A program made the translations under genes and the position numbers. 64,000 nucleotides of DNA from Salinicola endophyticus (lineage in GTDB: Bacteria > Pseudomonadota > Gammaproteobacteria > Pseudomonadales > Halomonadaceae), in the NCBI RefSeq assembly GCF_040536835.1, contig NZ_CP159578.1, positions 1,302,001 to 1,366,000 of the forward strand, given 5' to 3'. Every line of letters starts with the position of its first letter. Position 1 is the first letter of the stretch. Under the pieces are notes generated by a model. The model was not told the origin of the DNA. It ran no database searches and saw only the letters and a program-made list of their open reading frames with translations. Below, one piece after another: positions 46,775 through 55,943 of this stretch.

Positions 46775-47752
46775 ATGTCGACGTCATCCGTGCACGACGA
46801 TGCCATCATCATCGACGGCCTGATCATTGCCAAATGGGACCGCGCCCTGTTCGAGGACATGCGCAAGGGCGGCCTGACCGCGGCCAACTGCACGGTGTCG
46901 GTGTGGGAGGATTTCGAAGCCACCGTCGACAACATCGTCGCCGTCAACCAGCTGATGCGCGACAACGCCGAGCTGGTGCGCCCGGTGCACACCACCCGCG
47001 ACATCACCCGGGCCAAGGAAGAGGGCAAGACCGGCATCATCCTCGGGTTCCAGAACGCCTACGCCTTCGAAGACAAGCTGGGCTACATCGAGATCTTCAA
47101 GAAGCTCGGCGTGGGCATCACCCAGCTCTGCTACAACACCCAGAACCTGGTCGGTACCGGCTGCTACGAGCGCGACGGCGGGCTCTCCGGCTACGGCCGT
47201 GAAGTGATCGCCGAGATGAACCGGGTCGGCATGATGTGCGATCTTTCCCACGTCGGCTCGAAGACCTCCGAGGAGATCATTCTCGAATCGAGCAAGCCGG
47301 TCTGCTACTCCCACTGCCTGCCCAGCGGGCTCAAGGAGCACCCGCGCAACAAGTCCGACGCGGAGCTCAAGTTCATCGCCGACCACGGTGGCTTCGTCGG
47401 CGTGACCATGTTCACGCCCTTCCTCAAGGCGGGTGTCAACGCCACCGTCGAGGATTACGTCGAGGCGATCGTCTACATCATGAACATCGTCGGTGAGGAT
47501 GCCATCGGTATCGGTACCGACTTCACCCAGGGCCAGGACGAAGCCTTCTTCGAGTGGCTGACCCACGACAAGGGCTACGCCCGCCGCCTGACCCGCTTCG
47601 GCGAGATCATCAATCCCAAGGGCATCCGCACCATCGGTGAGTTCCCCAACCTGACCCAGGCGCTGCTGGACCACGGCCTGTCCGAGCCGGTGGTGCGCAA
47701 GATCATGGGGGAGAACTGGGTGCGGACGTTGAAAGATGTCTGGGGCGAGTAA
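46775..47752 (+). CDS. Membrane dipeptidase family (M19) protein of the glycine betaine regulon
   Basis: ATG 46775 follows GAGGAGG. The 325-residue zinc peptidase-like protein has NAYAFEDKLGYIEIF, LTYNTQ-like LCYNTQNLVGTGCYE, CDLSHVGSKTSEEI, SHCLPSGLKEHPRNKSD and IGIGTDFTQGQDE, the usual landmarks of the M19 renal dipeptidase family. In Pseudomonas the ortholog sits at the head of the GbdR-activated dgc operon (as here) and its exact substrate is unknown. A family 2 palindromic element follows its stop. Confidence 0.88.
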   Translation: MSTSSVHDDAIIIDGLIIAKWDRALFEDMRKGGLTAANCTVSVWEDFEATVDNIVAVNQLMRDNAELVRPVHTTRDITRAKEEGKTGIILGFQNAYAFEDKLGYIEIFKKLGVGITQLCYNTQNLVGTGCYERDGGLSGYGREVIAEMNRVGMMCDLSHVGSKTSEEIILESSKPVCYSHCLPSGLKEHPRNKSDAELKFIADHGGFVGVTMFTPFLKAGVNATVEDYVEAIVYIMNIVGEDAIGIGTDFTQGQDEAFFEWLTHDKGYARRLTRFGEIINPKGIRTIGEFPNLTQALLDHGLSEPVVRKIMGENWVRTLKDVWGE

Positions 47753-47764
47753 ACCACCGAGCCT

Positions 47765-47873
47765 ATTGCGCTCGCGGGCGCGTTGTTGCGCATCGGGTCG
47801 CCATGCTCATGAACAAACACGTTCACTCCGCTGGCTCCCCAATCCGCGCCTAGCGCCCGCTTCGCTCATGACG
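47765..47873 (+). repeat. Intergenic palindromic element, family 2, copy a
   Basis: It begins ATTGCGCTCGC, 12 bases after the dipeptidase stop. The outer arms are GCGGGCGC (47774-47781)/GCGCCCGC (47853-47860) and the inner arms GAAC (47811-47814)/GTTC (47821-47824) around AAACAC. The core is ATGCTCAT and ACTCCGCTGGCTC. Confidence 0.85.
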
Positions 47874-47976
47874 GCTCCGCAAGACTAGCGGAGTCGGCTG
47901 GAGCCCCCAAGCCATCATTCTGCTCTTAGCCCGCGGCTGGAAGCGCCGCCCAAGAACAACTTCAGAGGTGACCGAT

Positions 47977-48507
47977 ATGACCCAGATGGCTCCCGAACTG
48001 CCGATCAATGTCGATAGCGACACCGGTATCTGGACCACCGATGCGCTGCCGATGCTCTACGTGCCGCGTCACTTCTTCATCAACAACCACGTCGCCATCG
48101 AAGAGGCGCTGGGGGCCGAGGCCTACGCCAAGATTCTCTACGACGCCGGCTACAAGTCCGCCTGGCACTGGTGCGAGAAGGAAGCCGAGCTGCACGGTCT
48201 CGAGGGTGTGGCGGTCTTCGAACACTACATGAAGCGCCTGTCGCAGCGCGGCTGGGGGCTGTTCATCACCGAGGCGATCGATCTCGACGCCGGCACCGCC
48301 AAGGTGCGCCTGGAGCACTCCTGTTTCGTCTATCAGCTGGGCAAGACCGGCAAGAAGGAAGAGTACATGTTCACCGGCTGGTTCGCCGGCGCCATGGACC
48401 AGATTCTTAAGGCCCGCGGCAGCAGCCTGCGCACCCGTGCCGAGCAGACCCAGAGCGGGGCCGAGGCGGGCTGCGAGGTTGGTTACTTCGAAGTGACGCC
48501 ACGCTGA
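47977..48507 (+). CDS. DUF5943 family protein (V4R-like), glycine betaine regulon
   Basis: ATG 47977 follows AGAGG at 8 bases. The 176-residue soluble protein (NVDSDTGIWTTDALPMLYVP, RHFFINNHVAIEEALGAEAY, GCEVGYFEVTPR) corresponds to the conserved gene between the dipeptidase and dgcA in Pseudomonas. Its fold recalls 4-vinyl reductase (V4R) sensor domains, also seen in the 11.6-kb regulator. Role unknown; perhaps ligand sensing or handling of one-carbon units. It is flanked on both sides by family 2 palindromes. Confidence 0.8.
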   Translation: MTQMAPELPINVDSDTGIWTTDALPMLYVPRHFFINNHVAIEEALGAEAYAKILYDAGYKSAWHWCEKEAELHGLEGVAVFEHYMKRLSQRGWGLFITEAIDLDAGTAKVRLEHSCFVYQLGKTGKKEEYMFTGWFAGAMDQILKARGSSLRTRAEQTQSGAEAGCEVGYFEVTPR

Positions 48508-48625
48508 CGGCGGCGCCGACACGCCCCGCGACAGCGACCCATAATTCAAGCAATTCCGTGTACTGAAGAACTCTTGGCGGCCGCGCCTCTCCCGGCGCGG
48601 TGCGAGTTCGAGGAGATGACCGGCC

Positions 48626-50695
48626 ATGGCCCATGAAGCGCTATTCAAGCCGATTCAAATCGGCAAGCTGACGATCCGCAACCGTGTGGTCAGTACCGCC
48701 CACGCCGAGGTGCATGCCACCGACGGCGGCATGACCACCGATCGCTACGTCAAGTATTACGAAGAGAAGTCGAAAGGTGGCTGTGGGCTCTGTATCTGCG
48801 GCGGTTCCTCGCCGGTCTCCATCGACAGCCCGCAGCAGTGGTGGAGCTCGGTCAACGTCTCCACCGATCGCATCATTCCGTATTTCCAGAATCTCGCCGA
48901 TGCCGTGCACAAGCATGGCGGCAAGATCATGATCCAGATCACCCACATGGGGCGGCGTTCGCGCTGGGACGGCCACAACTGGTCGACCCTGGTCTCGCCC
49001 TCCGGGATCCGGGAGCCGGTTCACCGCGCCACCTGCAAGACCATCGAAGAAGAAGAGATCTGGCGCATCATCAGTGATTTCGCCCAGGGTGCACGGCGGG
49101 TCAAGGAGGGCGGGCTCGACGGCTGCGAACTCTCCGCGGTCCACCAGCACCTGATCGACCAGTTCTGGAGCCCGCGCGTCAACAAGCGTACCGACCAGTG
49201 GGGCGGCAGCTTCGAGAACCGCATGCGCTTCGGCATGGAAGTGCTCAAGGCGGTGCGTGCAGAAGTCGGCGACGACTTCTGCGTCGGCATGCGCATCTGC
49301 GGCGACGAGTTCCATCCCGATGGCCTGTCGCACGACGACATGAAGCAGATCGCCGCCTACTACGATGCCACCGGCATGGTCGACTTCTTCGGCGTGATCG
49401 GCTCCGGCTGTGATACCCACGACACCCTGGCCAACGTCATCCCCAATATGTCCTACCCGCCGGAGCCGTTTCTGCACTTGGCGGCGGGCATCAAGGAGGT
49501 GGTCTCGGTCCCGGTCATCCACGCCCAGAACATCAAGGATCCGACCCAGGCCGAGCGTATCCTCGAAGGCGGCTACGTCGACCTGGTGGGGATGACCCGG
49601 GCGCACATCGCCGACCCGCACATCATCGCCAAGATCAAGGATGGCCAGACCGACCAGATTCGTCAGTGTGTGGGTGCCAACTACTGCATCGACCGCCAGT
49701 ACCAGGGCCTCGACGTGCTCTGCATCCAGAACGCGGCGACCTCGCGCGAGTACATGGGCCTGCCGCACATCATCGAGAAGACCAGCGGACCCAAGCGCAA
49801 GGTGGTGGTGGTCGGCGGCGGCCCCGCCGGCATGGAGGCGGCCCGCGTCAGCGCCGAGCGTGGTCACGACGTGACCCTGATCGAAGCCCAGTCCCAGCTC
49901 GGCGGCCAGATCACCCTGGCTGCGCGGGCACCGCAGCGCGATCAGATCGCCGGTATCACCCGCTGGTACGAGATGGAGCTTTCGCGCCTCGGCGTCGATG
50001 TCCAGCTCGACACCCGCGCCGACGACTCGATGGTGCGCGACCTGCAGCCCGACGTGGTGGTGCTGGCCAACGGCGGCCATCCGTTCCTCGAACAGGTGCC
50101 GGAGTGGGGCTACTCGGAAAATCCTGAGGAGAGCCTGGCTGTCAGCAGCTGGGACATCCTCAGCGGCAAGGTCGAGCCGGGCAAGAACGTGCTGGTCTAC
50201 GACACCATGTGCGAGTTCAGCGGCATGTCCACCGCCGACTATCTCGCCAGCAAGGGCGCCACGGTGGAGATCGTCACCGACGACACCAAGCCCGGTGTGG
50301 CGATTGGTGGCACCACCTTCCCGACCTACTACCGCAGCCTCTATCAGCAGTCGGTGGTGATGACCGGCGACCTGGGGCTGCACAAGGTCTACCGCGAAGG
50401 TGACAAGCTGGTTGCGCTGTTCGAGAACGAGTACACCGGCGAGCACGAGGAGCGGGTGGTCGATCAGGTGGTGATCGAGAACGGCGTGCGTCCGGACGAG
50501 TCGCTCTACTACGCACTCAAGTCGCGTTCGCGCAACCACGGCCAGATCGATATCGAGGCGCTGTATGCGATCGCGCCCCAGCCGACCCTGGCCGAGAGCG
50601 GCGAGTTCGCGCTGTTCCGGATCGGTGACTGTGTGGCGCAGCGCAATACGCATGCGGCGATCTACGACGCCCTGCGGCTGTGCATGCACTTTTAG
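48626..50695 (+). CDS. dgcA: Dimethylglycine demethylase subunit DgcA
   Basis: DgcA is the FMN/FAD enzyme that oxidatively demethylates N,N-dimethylglycine to sarcosine. The 689-residue protein has an OYE-type TIM barrel (about 5-380; LSAVHQHLIDQFWSPRVNKR, DQWGGSFENR). A cysteine cluster follows at CVGANYC and DVLCIQNAATSRE; the usual C-x2-C of the Fe-S motif is reduced, as in related betaine demethylases. A C-terminal FAD domain has VVVVGGGPAGMEAA and the NAD-binding region. ETF genes and dgcB follow. A family 2 palindrome lies 10 bases after the stop. Confidence 0.95.
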   Translation: MAHEALFKPIQIGKLTIRNRVVSTAHAEVHATDGGMTTDRYVKYYEEKSKGGCGLCICGGSSPVSIDSPQQWWSSVNVSTDRIIPYFQNLADAVHKHGGKIMIQITHMGRRSRWDGHNWSTLVSPSGIREPVHRATCKTIEEEEIWRIISDFAQGARRVKEGGLDGCELSAVHQHLIDQFWSPRVNKRTDQWGGSFENRMRFGMEVLKAVRAEVGDDFCVGMRICGDEFHPDGLSHDDMKQIAAYYDATGMVDFFGVIGSGCDTHDTLANVIPNMSYPPEPFLHLAAGIKEVVSVPVIHAQNIKDPTQAERILEGGYVDLVGMTRAHIADPHIIAKIKDGQTDQIRQCVGANYCIDRQYQGLDVLCIQNAATSREYMGLPHIIEKTSGPKRKVVVVGGGPAGMEAARVSAERGHDVTLIEAQSQLGGQITLAARAPQRDQIAGITRWYEMELSRLGVDVQLDTRADDSMVRDLQPDVVVLANGGHPFLEQVPEWGYSENPEESLAVSSWDILSGKVEPGKNVLVYDTMCEFSGMSTADYLASKGATVEIVTDDTKPGVAIGGTTFPTYYRSLYQQSVVMTGDLGLHKVYREGDKLVALFENEYTGEHEERVVDQVVIENGVRPDESLYYALKSRSRNHGQIDIEALYAIAPQPTLAESGEFALFRIGDCVAQRNTHAAIYDALRLCMHF

Positions 50696-50704
50696 TGCAA
50701 AGCG

Positions 50705-50813
50705 ATTGCGCTCGCTCAGGCATTGTTGAAGTCCGGCTCGCCATGCTCATGGACAAACACGTCCACTCCGCTGGCTCGCCGTCCTTCGCCGCGCCTGAGC
50801 GTCGCTCATGACG
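50705..50813 (+). repeat. Intergenic palindromic element, family 2, copy b
   Basis: It begins ATTGCGCTCGC, 10 bases after the dgcA stop. The outer arms are GCTCAGGC (50714-50721)/GCCTGAGC (50793-50800) and the inner arms GGAC (50751-50754)/GTCC (50761-50764) around AAACAC. Compared with copy a, both arm pairs change together. Confidence 0.85.
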
Positions 50814-50916
50814 CTTTCTCTAGCCTGGTGACAGGGCGGTACGCGCTTTTTCGACCGCCTCTCGCCAACCCGATCCGATACGCTTTCATGGTCGGTGCGA
50901 TTTCCGGAGAAGTCCG

Positions 50917-52899
50917 ATGCTGCAGACGCTACTCCCCATTCTGATCTTTGCCGCGCTGGCGGTGGGTGCGGCGGGCGCGGTGCGCCGCATCCGGCTGTGG
51001 CGCCAGGGGCGGCGCACGCCGATGCGTTGGCATCGGCTCGTGCTGATGCCCAAGCGCTATCTCAACGACCTGCACCATGTGGTCGCCCGCGACAAGGCGA
51101 TCGCGCACACCCACGTGGCCACCGCCGGCGGCTTCGTCGCTGCCATGGCGCTGGCGCTGGTGGTTCACGGCTTCGGCTGGCGCAACCCGATTCTGGGCGG
51201 GCTGCTGCTGGCGGCGAGCCTGTGCATGTTCATCGGCGCGCTGGCGGTCAACCGCCGGCGTATCGATCCGCCGGCCAAGCTCTCCAAGGGGCCGTGGCAG
51301 CGGCTGTCGAAGAGTCTGCTGGCCTACTCGGTGGGCATGTTCCTGGTCAGCCTGCCGCTGGTGGGCGTGGCGCCGACCGTACTGGGTGGCGGCGTGCTGG
51401 CGCTGATCCTGCTGGCACTGGTCGCCTGGGGCCTGGCCGAGATGCTGATCGGCATGGGCTGGGGCGGGCCGATGAAGCACGCCTTCGCCGGTACCTTCCA
51501 TCTGGCCTTTCATCGCCGCCCCGAGCGGTTCGACGATCAGCACCGCGACGTGGCGCACGATGTGCATCGTGGCAGCCGCTCCACCGCGCTCTTTCCGCTC
51601 GATCTCACGGCGAAGACGCTGGGCGTGGAGAAGCCCGCCGATTTCCAGTGGGAGCAACTGCTCGGTTTCGACGCCTGCGTCCAGTGCGGCCGCTGCCAGA
51701 ACGTCTGCCCGGCCTACGCCGCCGGCCAGCCGCTCAACCCCAAGAAGCTGATCCAGGATATGGTCGTGGGCATGGCCGGCGGCAGTGACGCCCGCTATGC
51801 CGGCTCCGGTTATCCCGGCATCGAGGTCGGCAAGCACCATGGCGGGCCGACTGATGCCATCGTGCCGCAGCTGGTCGAGGCGCAGACGCTGTGGGCGTGC
51901 ACCACGTGCCGCGCCTGTGTCGAGGAGTGCCCGATGATGATCGAGCACGTCGATGCCATCGTCGACATGCGCCGCTTCATCACCCTGGAGCGGGGCGAGA
52001 CCCCGGAGAAGGGTGCCGCGGCGATCGACAATCTGATCGCCACCGACAACCCCGGCGGGCTCGACAACGCCTCGCGCCTGGACTGGGCGGCGGACCTCGA
52101 TATCCCGCGTATCCAGCAGCGCCCGGAAGGAGTCGACGTGCTGCTGTGGCTGGGCGACGGCGCCTTCGACATGCGCAACCAGCGCACCCTGCGCGCCCTG
52201 GTCAAGATCCTGCGCGCCGCCGAGGTCGACTTCGCCGTGCTGGGTGACGAAGAGCGCGACAGCGGCGACGTCGCCCGCCGCCTGGGTGACGAGGCCACCT
52301 TCCAGCGCCTCGCCGAGCGCAATATCGCCACGCTGTCGCGCTACCGCTTCCAGCGCATCGTCACCGCTGACCCGCACAGCTTCCATGTGCTGGGCCGCGA
52401 ATACGGTGCCTTCGGCGGGGACTACGTGGTCAAGCACCACTCGACCTTCATCGCCGAGCTGTTCGACGCCGGTCGGCTCAGCGTCAAGGCCGCCGAGCCG
52501 GGCGAGACGGTGACCTATCACGACCCCTGCTATCTGGGCCGCTACAACGGTGAGTTCGCCGCGCCGCGCCAGGTGCTCGCCGCGCTCGGCGTCGAAGTCG
52601 CCGAGATGGAGCGCTCCGGCTACCGCTCGCGCTGCTGTGGCGGCGGTGGCGGTGCCGCGCTCTCCGACGTGCCGGGCAAGGCGCGTATCCCCGACATGCG
52701 TATGGAGGACGTGCGCGAGACCGGGGCGACCACCGTGGCCGTGGCCTGCCCCCAGTGCACCGCGATGCTCGAGGGCGTGGTCGAGCCGCGGCCGCAGGTC
52801 AAGGATCTCGCCGAGCTGGTCGCCGCCGCACTGGCCGAGCCGGCTGCGGCGCCGACCGCGCGTAACAGCACCGAAGCCCCTGAGGAGGTTCCGGCATGA
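50917..52899 (+). CDS. dgcB: Dimethylglycine demethylase subunit DgcB (4Fe-4S, HdrD-like)
   Basis: A 660-residue protein that passes electrons from DgcA/ETF to the membrane. Several N-terminal membrane segments (about 1-190) are followed by two 4Fe-4S motifs (CVQCGRCQNVCP and CTTCRACVEECP) and two CCG-type cysteine-rich domains (YHDPCYLGRYNGEF and SRCCGGGGGAALS; VACPQCTAMLEG). This arrangement fits an ETF:quinone-like oxidoreductase. Its stop overlaps etfA (ATGA). The gap before it holds a family 2 palindrome. Confidence 0.92.
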   Translation: MLQTLLPILIFAALAVGAAGAVRRIRLWRQGRRTPMRWHRLVLMPKRYLNDLHHVVARDKAIAHTHVATAGGFVAAMALALVVHGFGWRNPILGGLLLAASLCMFIGALAVNRRRIDPPAKLSKGPWQRLSKSLLAYSVGMFLVSLPLVGVAPTVLGGGVLALILLALVAWGLAEMLIGMGWGGPMKHAFAGTFHLAFHRRPERFDDQHRDVAHDVHRGSRSTALFPLDLTAKTLGVEKPADFQWEQLLGFDACVQCGRCQNVCPAYAAGQPLNPKKLIQDMVVGMAGGSDARYAGSGYPGIEVGKHHGGPTDAIVPQLVEAQTLWACTTCRACVEECPMMIEHVDAIVDMRRFITLERGETPEKGAAAIDNLIATDNPGGLDNASRLDWAADLDIPRIQQRPEGVDVLLWLGDGAFDMRNQRTLRALVKILRAAEVDFAVLGDEERDSGDVARRLGDEATFQRLAERNIATLSRYRFQRIVTADPHSFHVLGREYGAFGGDYVVKHHSTFIAELFDAGRLSVKAAEPGETVTYHDPCYLGRYNGEFAAPRQVLAALGVEVAEMERSGYRSRCCGGGGGAALSDVPGKARIPDMRMEDVRETGATTVAVACPQCTAMLEGVVEPRPQVKDLAELVAAALAEPAAAPTARNSTEAPEEVPA

Positions 52900-54182
52900 G
52901 TGTCAGACGACTCGACCCGCACGCCGAACGCGCCCGGCGCAATCGGCTGCATCCGCGTCATCTCGAATTCGCACGGCCGGCGTGGCGCTGGACCAGTGCC
53001 GACGGCGTGACCCGGATCAATCCTCACGCCCTGGGCGCGATCGGCCCCAACGGCATCAAGCGCATCGACCGCAGCGGCGCCAGCGTCGAGGCGGCTGCGG
53101 CTGGGGGCCCCCAGGCCAGCGCCGAGCCGAGCCGGCGCCAGGTCACTATCGACACGCCCACGGCGTATGTCGCGGTGGTGCCGGAGTTGCCGGAAGGGCG
53201 CCTGAGCGATCACGACCGCGACCTGCTCGGGCTGGCGCGCCAGCTGGCCGAGGCCCGCGGCGGTGCCGAGGCGGGGGTGGCCGTGGTTGCGGTCGCCTTC
53301 CAGGCCGAGGTCGCCGGGCTCGAGGAGGCCGGCGCCGACCGCCGGATCGATCTGTCGTCGCGAGTCGACGCCGACAGCTACGCGCCTGAAGCGCGTCTGG
53401 CAGCGCTCGCGGCGGTGGAAACCGCGCTCGCCCCGGCGCACTGGATCTTTGCCGACGACTTCCCCGGTGGTGGCGATCTTGGCCGGCGCCTGGCCGCGCG
53501 GCTGGCGCTTGCCGGCGACGCCGCGGCGCGTGCGGCGACCCGGGTGTGGCAGCTCAGTGAGGGCCAGACGCTCTCCCGCGCCGGTGACCGCCAGGACATC
53601 CAGCGCGACGTGGCGCGGGTGCTGCTGGCACTGCCGGAGTGCGCCGAACCGGTCAGCGACACCCGCCATGCGGCGACGCTGCTGGATCTCGACGCCTCGG
53701 CGGGTGATGCGTCAGCGGCGCCGGGTGTCATCGACCGCGGCCGGGTCGCGGTGGACCCGCAGCAGATCCCGCTGGCCCAGGCGCCATTCATTCTCTCCGC
53801 CGGCCGCGGTGTGAGCGACTGGGACGGCTACCATCACGCCGCCAAGGTGCTGGGTGCCAGCGAGGGTGCCTCGCGGGTGGCCGTCGATGACGGCTACATG
53901 CCGCGCGCGCGCCAGGTCGGCGCCACCGGTACCTTCGTCAGCGCGAGCTGCTATGTCGCGGTGGGGATCTCCGGCGCGGTACAGCACCTGCAGGGCATCA
54001 CCAAGTGTCAGCGGGTGGTCGCGATCAACAGCGACCCGAGCTGCGACATGGTCAAGCGTGCCGACTTCGCCATCATCGGCGATGGCGACGCGGTGCTGGC
54101 GGCGGTCTGCGCCCAGCTGGGCCAACCCCAACCCGAGAGCGGCGACAGCCGGCACGAGGAGGTGCGCCATGACGCAGCCTGA
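52896..54182 (+). CDS. etfA: Electron transfer flavoprotein alpha subunit (FixB-like)
   Basis: The 428-residue protein has a non-standard, longer N-terminus and a canonical EtfA C-terminal FAD-binding domain: SAGRGVSDWDGYHHAAKVLG, RQVGATGTFVSAS, YVAVGISGAVQHLQGI and VVAINSDPSCDM. It accepts electrons from DgcA and hands them to the DgcB-type protein. Its end overlaps the etfB start by 14 bases. The order dgcA - dgcB - etfA - etfB is the one known for GbdR-regulated Pseudomonas operons. Confidence 0.92.
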   Translation: MSVRRLDPHAERARRNRLHPRHLEFARPAWRWTSADGVTRINPHALGAIGPNGIKRIDRSGASVEAAAAGGPQASAEPSRRQVTIDTPTAYVAVVPELPEGRLSDHDRDLLGLARQLAEARGGAEAGVAVVAVAFQAEVAGLEEAGADRRIDLSSRVDADSYAPEARLAALAAVETALAPAHWIFADDFPGGGDLGRRLAARLALAGDAAARAATRVWQLSEGQTLSRAGDRQDIQRDVARVLLALPECAEPVSDTRHAATLLDLDASAGDASAAPGVIDRGRVAVDPQQIPLAQAPFILSAGRGVSDWDGYHHAAKVLGASEGASRVAVDDGYMPRARQVGATGTFVSASCYVAVGISGAVQHLQGITKCQRVVAINSDPSCDMVKRADFAIIGDGDAVLAAVCAQLGQPQPESGDSRHEEVRHDAA

Positions 54183-55035
54183 GCGCAGCGCCAGCGCGGC
54201 CGGTGAGGCCAGGGTCGTCGCGCTGGTCTCCAGCGGCCGGCATCCGGTCTCCGGGCGCGCCGGACGAGCGCGGGAGGATGCCCGCGCGGTGGAGATGGGG
54301 CTGGCACTGGCGGGGGCCTCGCTGCATCTGGCCCACGCCGGCGATGCCGAGGATGCGGCGCTGCCGGAGTACCTGGGCATGTTCCACGGTCTCGAGGGTG
54401 CCGGCGGGCCCGGTGAGCTCTCGCTGCTGCCGATGGCCGCCGGCGACGATGCCGTGCCGCTGCTGGCGAACTGGCTCGAGGCCTATGGCGCCAACCTGGT
54501 GCTGACCGGGCAGCGCGCCGAGTGCGGCGAGGGCTCGGGCCTGCTGCCCTATCTGCTTGCCGAGCGGCTGGGCTGGGCGGTGGCCACCGGTGTCGCCGCG
54601 ATCGAGCACTACGCGGGCGACCGGGTCACCGTGCTGCAGGCGCTACCCCAGGGCCAGCGACGGCGGCTCGAGGTGCGCCTGCCGTGCCTGCTGTGCGTCG
54701 ACGGCGTGGCACCCATGCCGCGCCAGAGCGCCTTCGGTCCCTCCCGACGCGGGCGGGTGGAGGCGGTGGCGAATGTCACCGCCGAGCCCGATACGCTGCA
54801 GGCAGCGTGGCAGTGGCAGCCGGCGCGGGCCCGCCCCAAGCGTCTCAAGGTGGTCAAGTCGACCAACGCCCGCGACCGCTTCAAGGCGGCGGCGGCCAAG
54901 TCGGCGGCTTCCGGAGGGCAGGTGCTCACCGATCTCACGCCGGACGAGGCCGCACAGAAGCTGATCGACTATCTGCGCGCCGAGAAGGTGTTGCCGGCGG
55001 TACAGCCCGGAGAAGACGGGCAGCCTTCCGCCTGA
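54169..55035 (+). CDS. etfB: Electron transfer flavoprotein beta subunit (FixA-like)
   Basis: ATG 54169 follows GAGGAGG. The 288-residue EtfB-like protein has ARAVEMGLALAGA, GANLVLTGQRAECGEGSGLLPYLLAERLG and a Lys/Arg-rich C-terminal tail. The ADP-binding block (LTGQ..GEGSG) is visible but shorter than in housekeeping EtfB, matching the specialised form of betaine catabolism operons. Last gene of the operon; a hairpin at 55045-55065 follows. Confidence 0.88.
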   Translation: MTQPERSASAAGEARVVALVSSGRHPVSGRAGRAREDARAVEMGLALAGASLHLAHAGDAEDAALPEYLGMFHGLEGAGGPGELSLLPMAAGDDAVPLLANWLEAYGANLVLTGQRAECGEGSGLLPYLLAERLGWAVATGVAAIEHYAGDRVTVLQALPQGQRRRLEVRLPCLLCVDGVAPMPRQSAFGPSRRGRVEAVANVTAEPDTLQAAWQWQPARARPKRLKVVKSTNARDRFKAAAAKSAASGGQVLTDLTPDEAAQKLIDYLRAEKVLPAVQPGEDGQPSA

Positions 55036-55044
55036 GTGCGGCCA

Positions 55045-55065
55045 GCCGCTGGCGTTGCCAGCGGC
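55045..55065. terminator. Hairpin after etfB, probable operon end
   Basis: GCCGCTGGC-GTT-GCCAGCGGC, a perfect 9-bp stem 10 bases after the etfB stop. No T-tract follows on either side, so it may act as a 3' stabiliser or a Rho-assisted terminator. Confidence 0.45.
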
Positions 55066-55095
55066 GCTTGCCTCACCAGCGCAGCGGCGTTTGCC

Positions 55096-55728
55096 TCAGT
55101 AGTCGAGCAGTTTCGGCATTCTTTCCGAGAGCGGCTGGCCGCCGAGCACGATACGGCTCGGCGCCACCGGCTGGAAGGCGCCGTCTTGGAAGTAGGCGGC
55201 GTGGGTGCGGTCGAAGGTCACCAGCGGTTTCAGGTCGGTACGCTTCGACTCCGGCAGCATCATCAGCGTCAGATTGTCGAGGATCAGATGGCTGCCGTCG
55301 TCCTGGCGGTAGCGCAGTACCGCATGATAGGTCGGCGTGAGGGTGTCGTCGGCGGCGAGGAAATCCAGCCGTGCGGACGGTGTCCCCGCCTGGATCAGGA
55401 TCTGGTACTTGGCGATGGCGAAGTCCTCGCAATCGCCGTAGCCGTCTCTCACCAGACGGTCGAAGCCCTTCCAGGTATCCACCTTCTCGAACTGCTGGCG
55501 AGCGGCGTTGTTGACCACGCGGTTGACGTAGACCAGCCGTTTTTCACCGTGCAGCTGCCGGGCCTTGGCCACGAACTCGGCGCGCGTGAGGGTCACCGCC
55601 GAAGCGCTGGGGTCGTCCCAGTAGGTGAAGCTGCCGGCACTGGCCGCCGGGGCGATGGCGGCACCCAGCAGCAGAGAGAGGGCGATGACTCGCCGGTAGG
55701 GTGGGGGCTTGGCAGCGCGAGAGGGCAT
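55096..55728 (-). CDS. Transglutaminase-like cysteine peptidase (BTLCP/LapG-like)
   Basis: A 210-residue periplasmic protein with a signal peptide (about residues 1-31, cleavage SAG-S). The catalytic Cys is in RDGYGDCEDFAIAKY, the His in TYHAVLRYR and the Asp in LILDNLT, the BTLCP triad. Some members (LapG) cut surface adhesins under c-di-GMP control, but no LapA or LapD lies nearby, so the target is unknown. Confidence 0.85.
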   Translation of the reverse strand: MPSRAAKPPPYRRVIALSLLLGAAIAPAASAGSFTYWDDPSASAVTLTRAEFVAKARQLHGEKRLVYVNRVVNNAARQQFEKVDTWKGFDRLVRDGYGDCEDFAIAKYQILIQAGTPSARLDFLAADDTLTPTYHAVLRYRQDDGSHLILDNLTLMMLPESKRTDLKPLVTFDRTHAAYFQDGAFQPVAPSRIVLGGQPLSERMPKLLDY

Positions 55729-55943
55729 GCAGAGGTTTCCGTGGCGGACGTCGACTGTCCCGGGAGCGACAGTCAGACAATACGCGTATCGACCCGTCGC
55801 GGTCGAGTGCAGTAAATAGAGATCAGTGGCGTAAACAGCGACTCATGCGGTGGTAACGAGCCGCGGGCCCGGCGCCGAAACCTGGCCGAGCCCGGGCCAA
55901 GATCGGCAGGGCATGAGTCCGATCAGACCCGAGGAGGTGTTGC

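Noticed and set aside
48641..50689. 682-codon minus-strand ORF antisense to dgcA
   Set aside because: It mirrors dgcA, has His/Val/Asp-rich composition and no motif.
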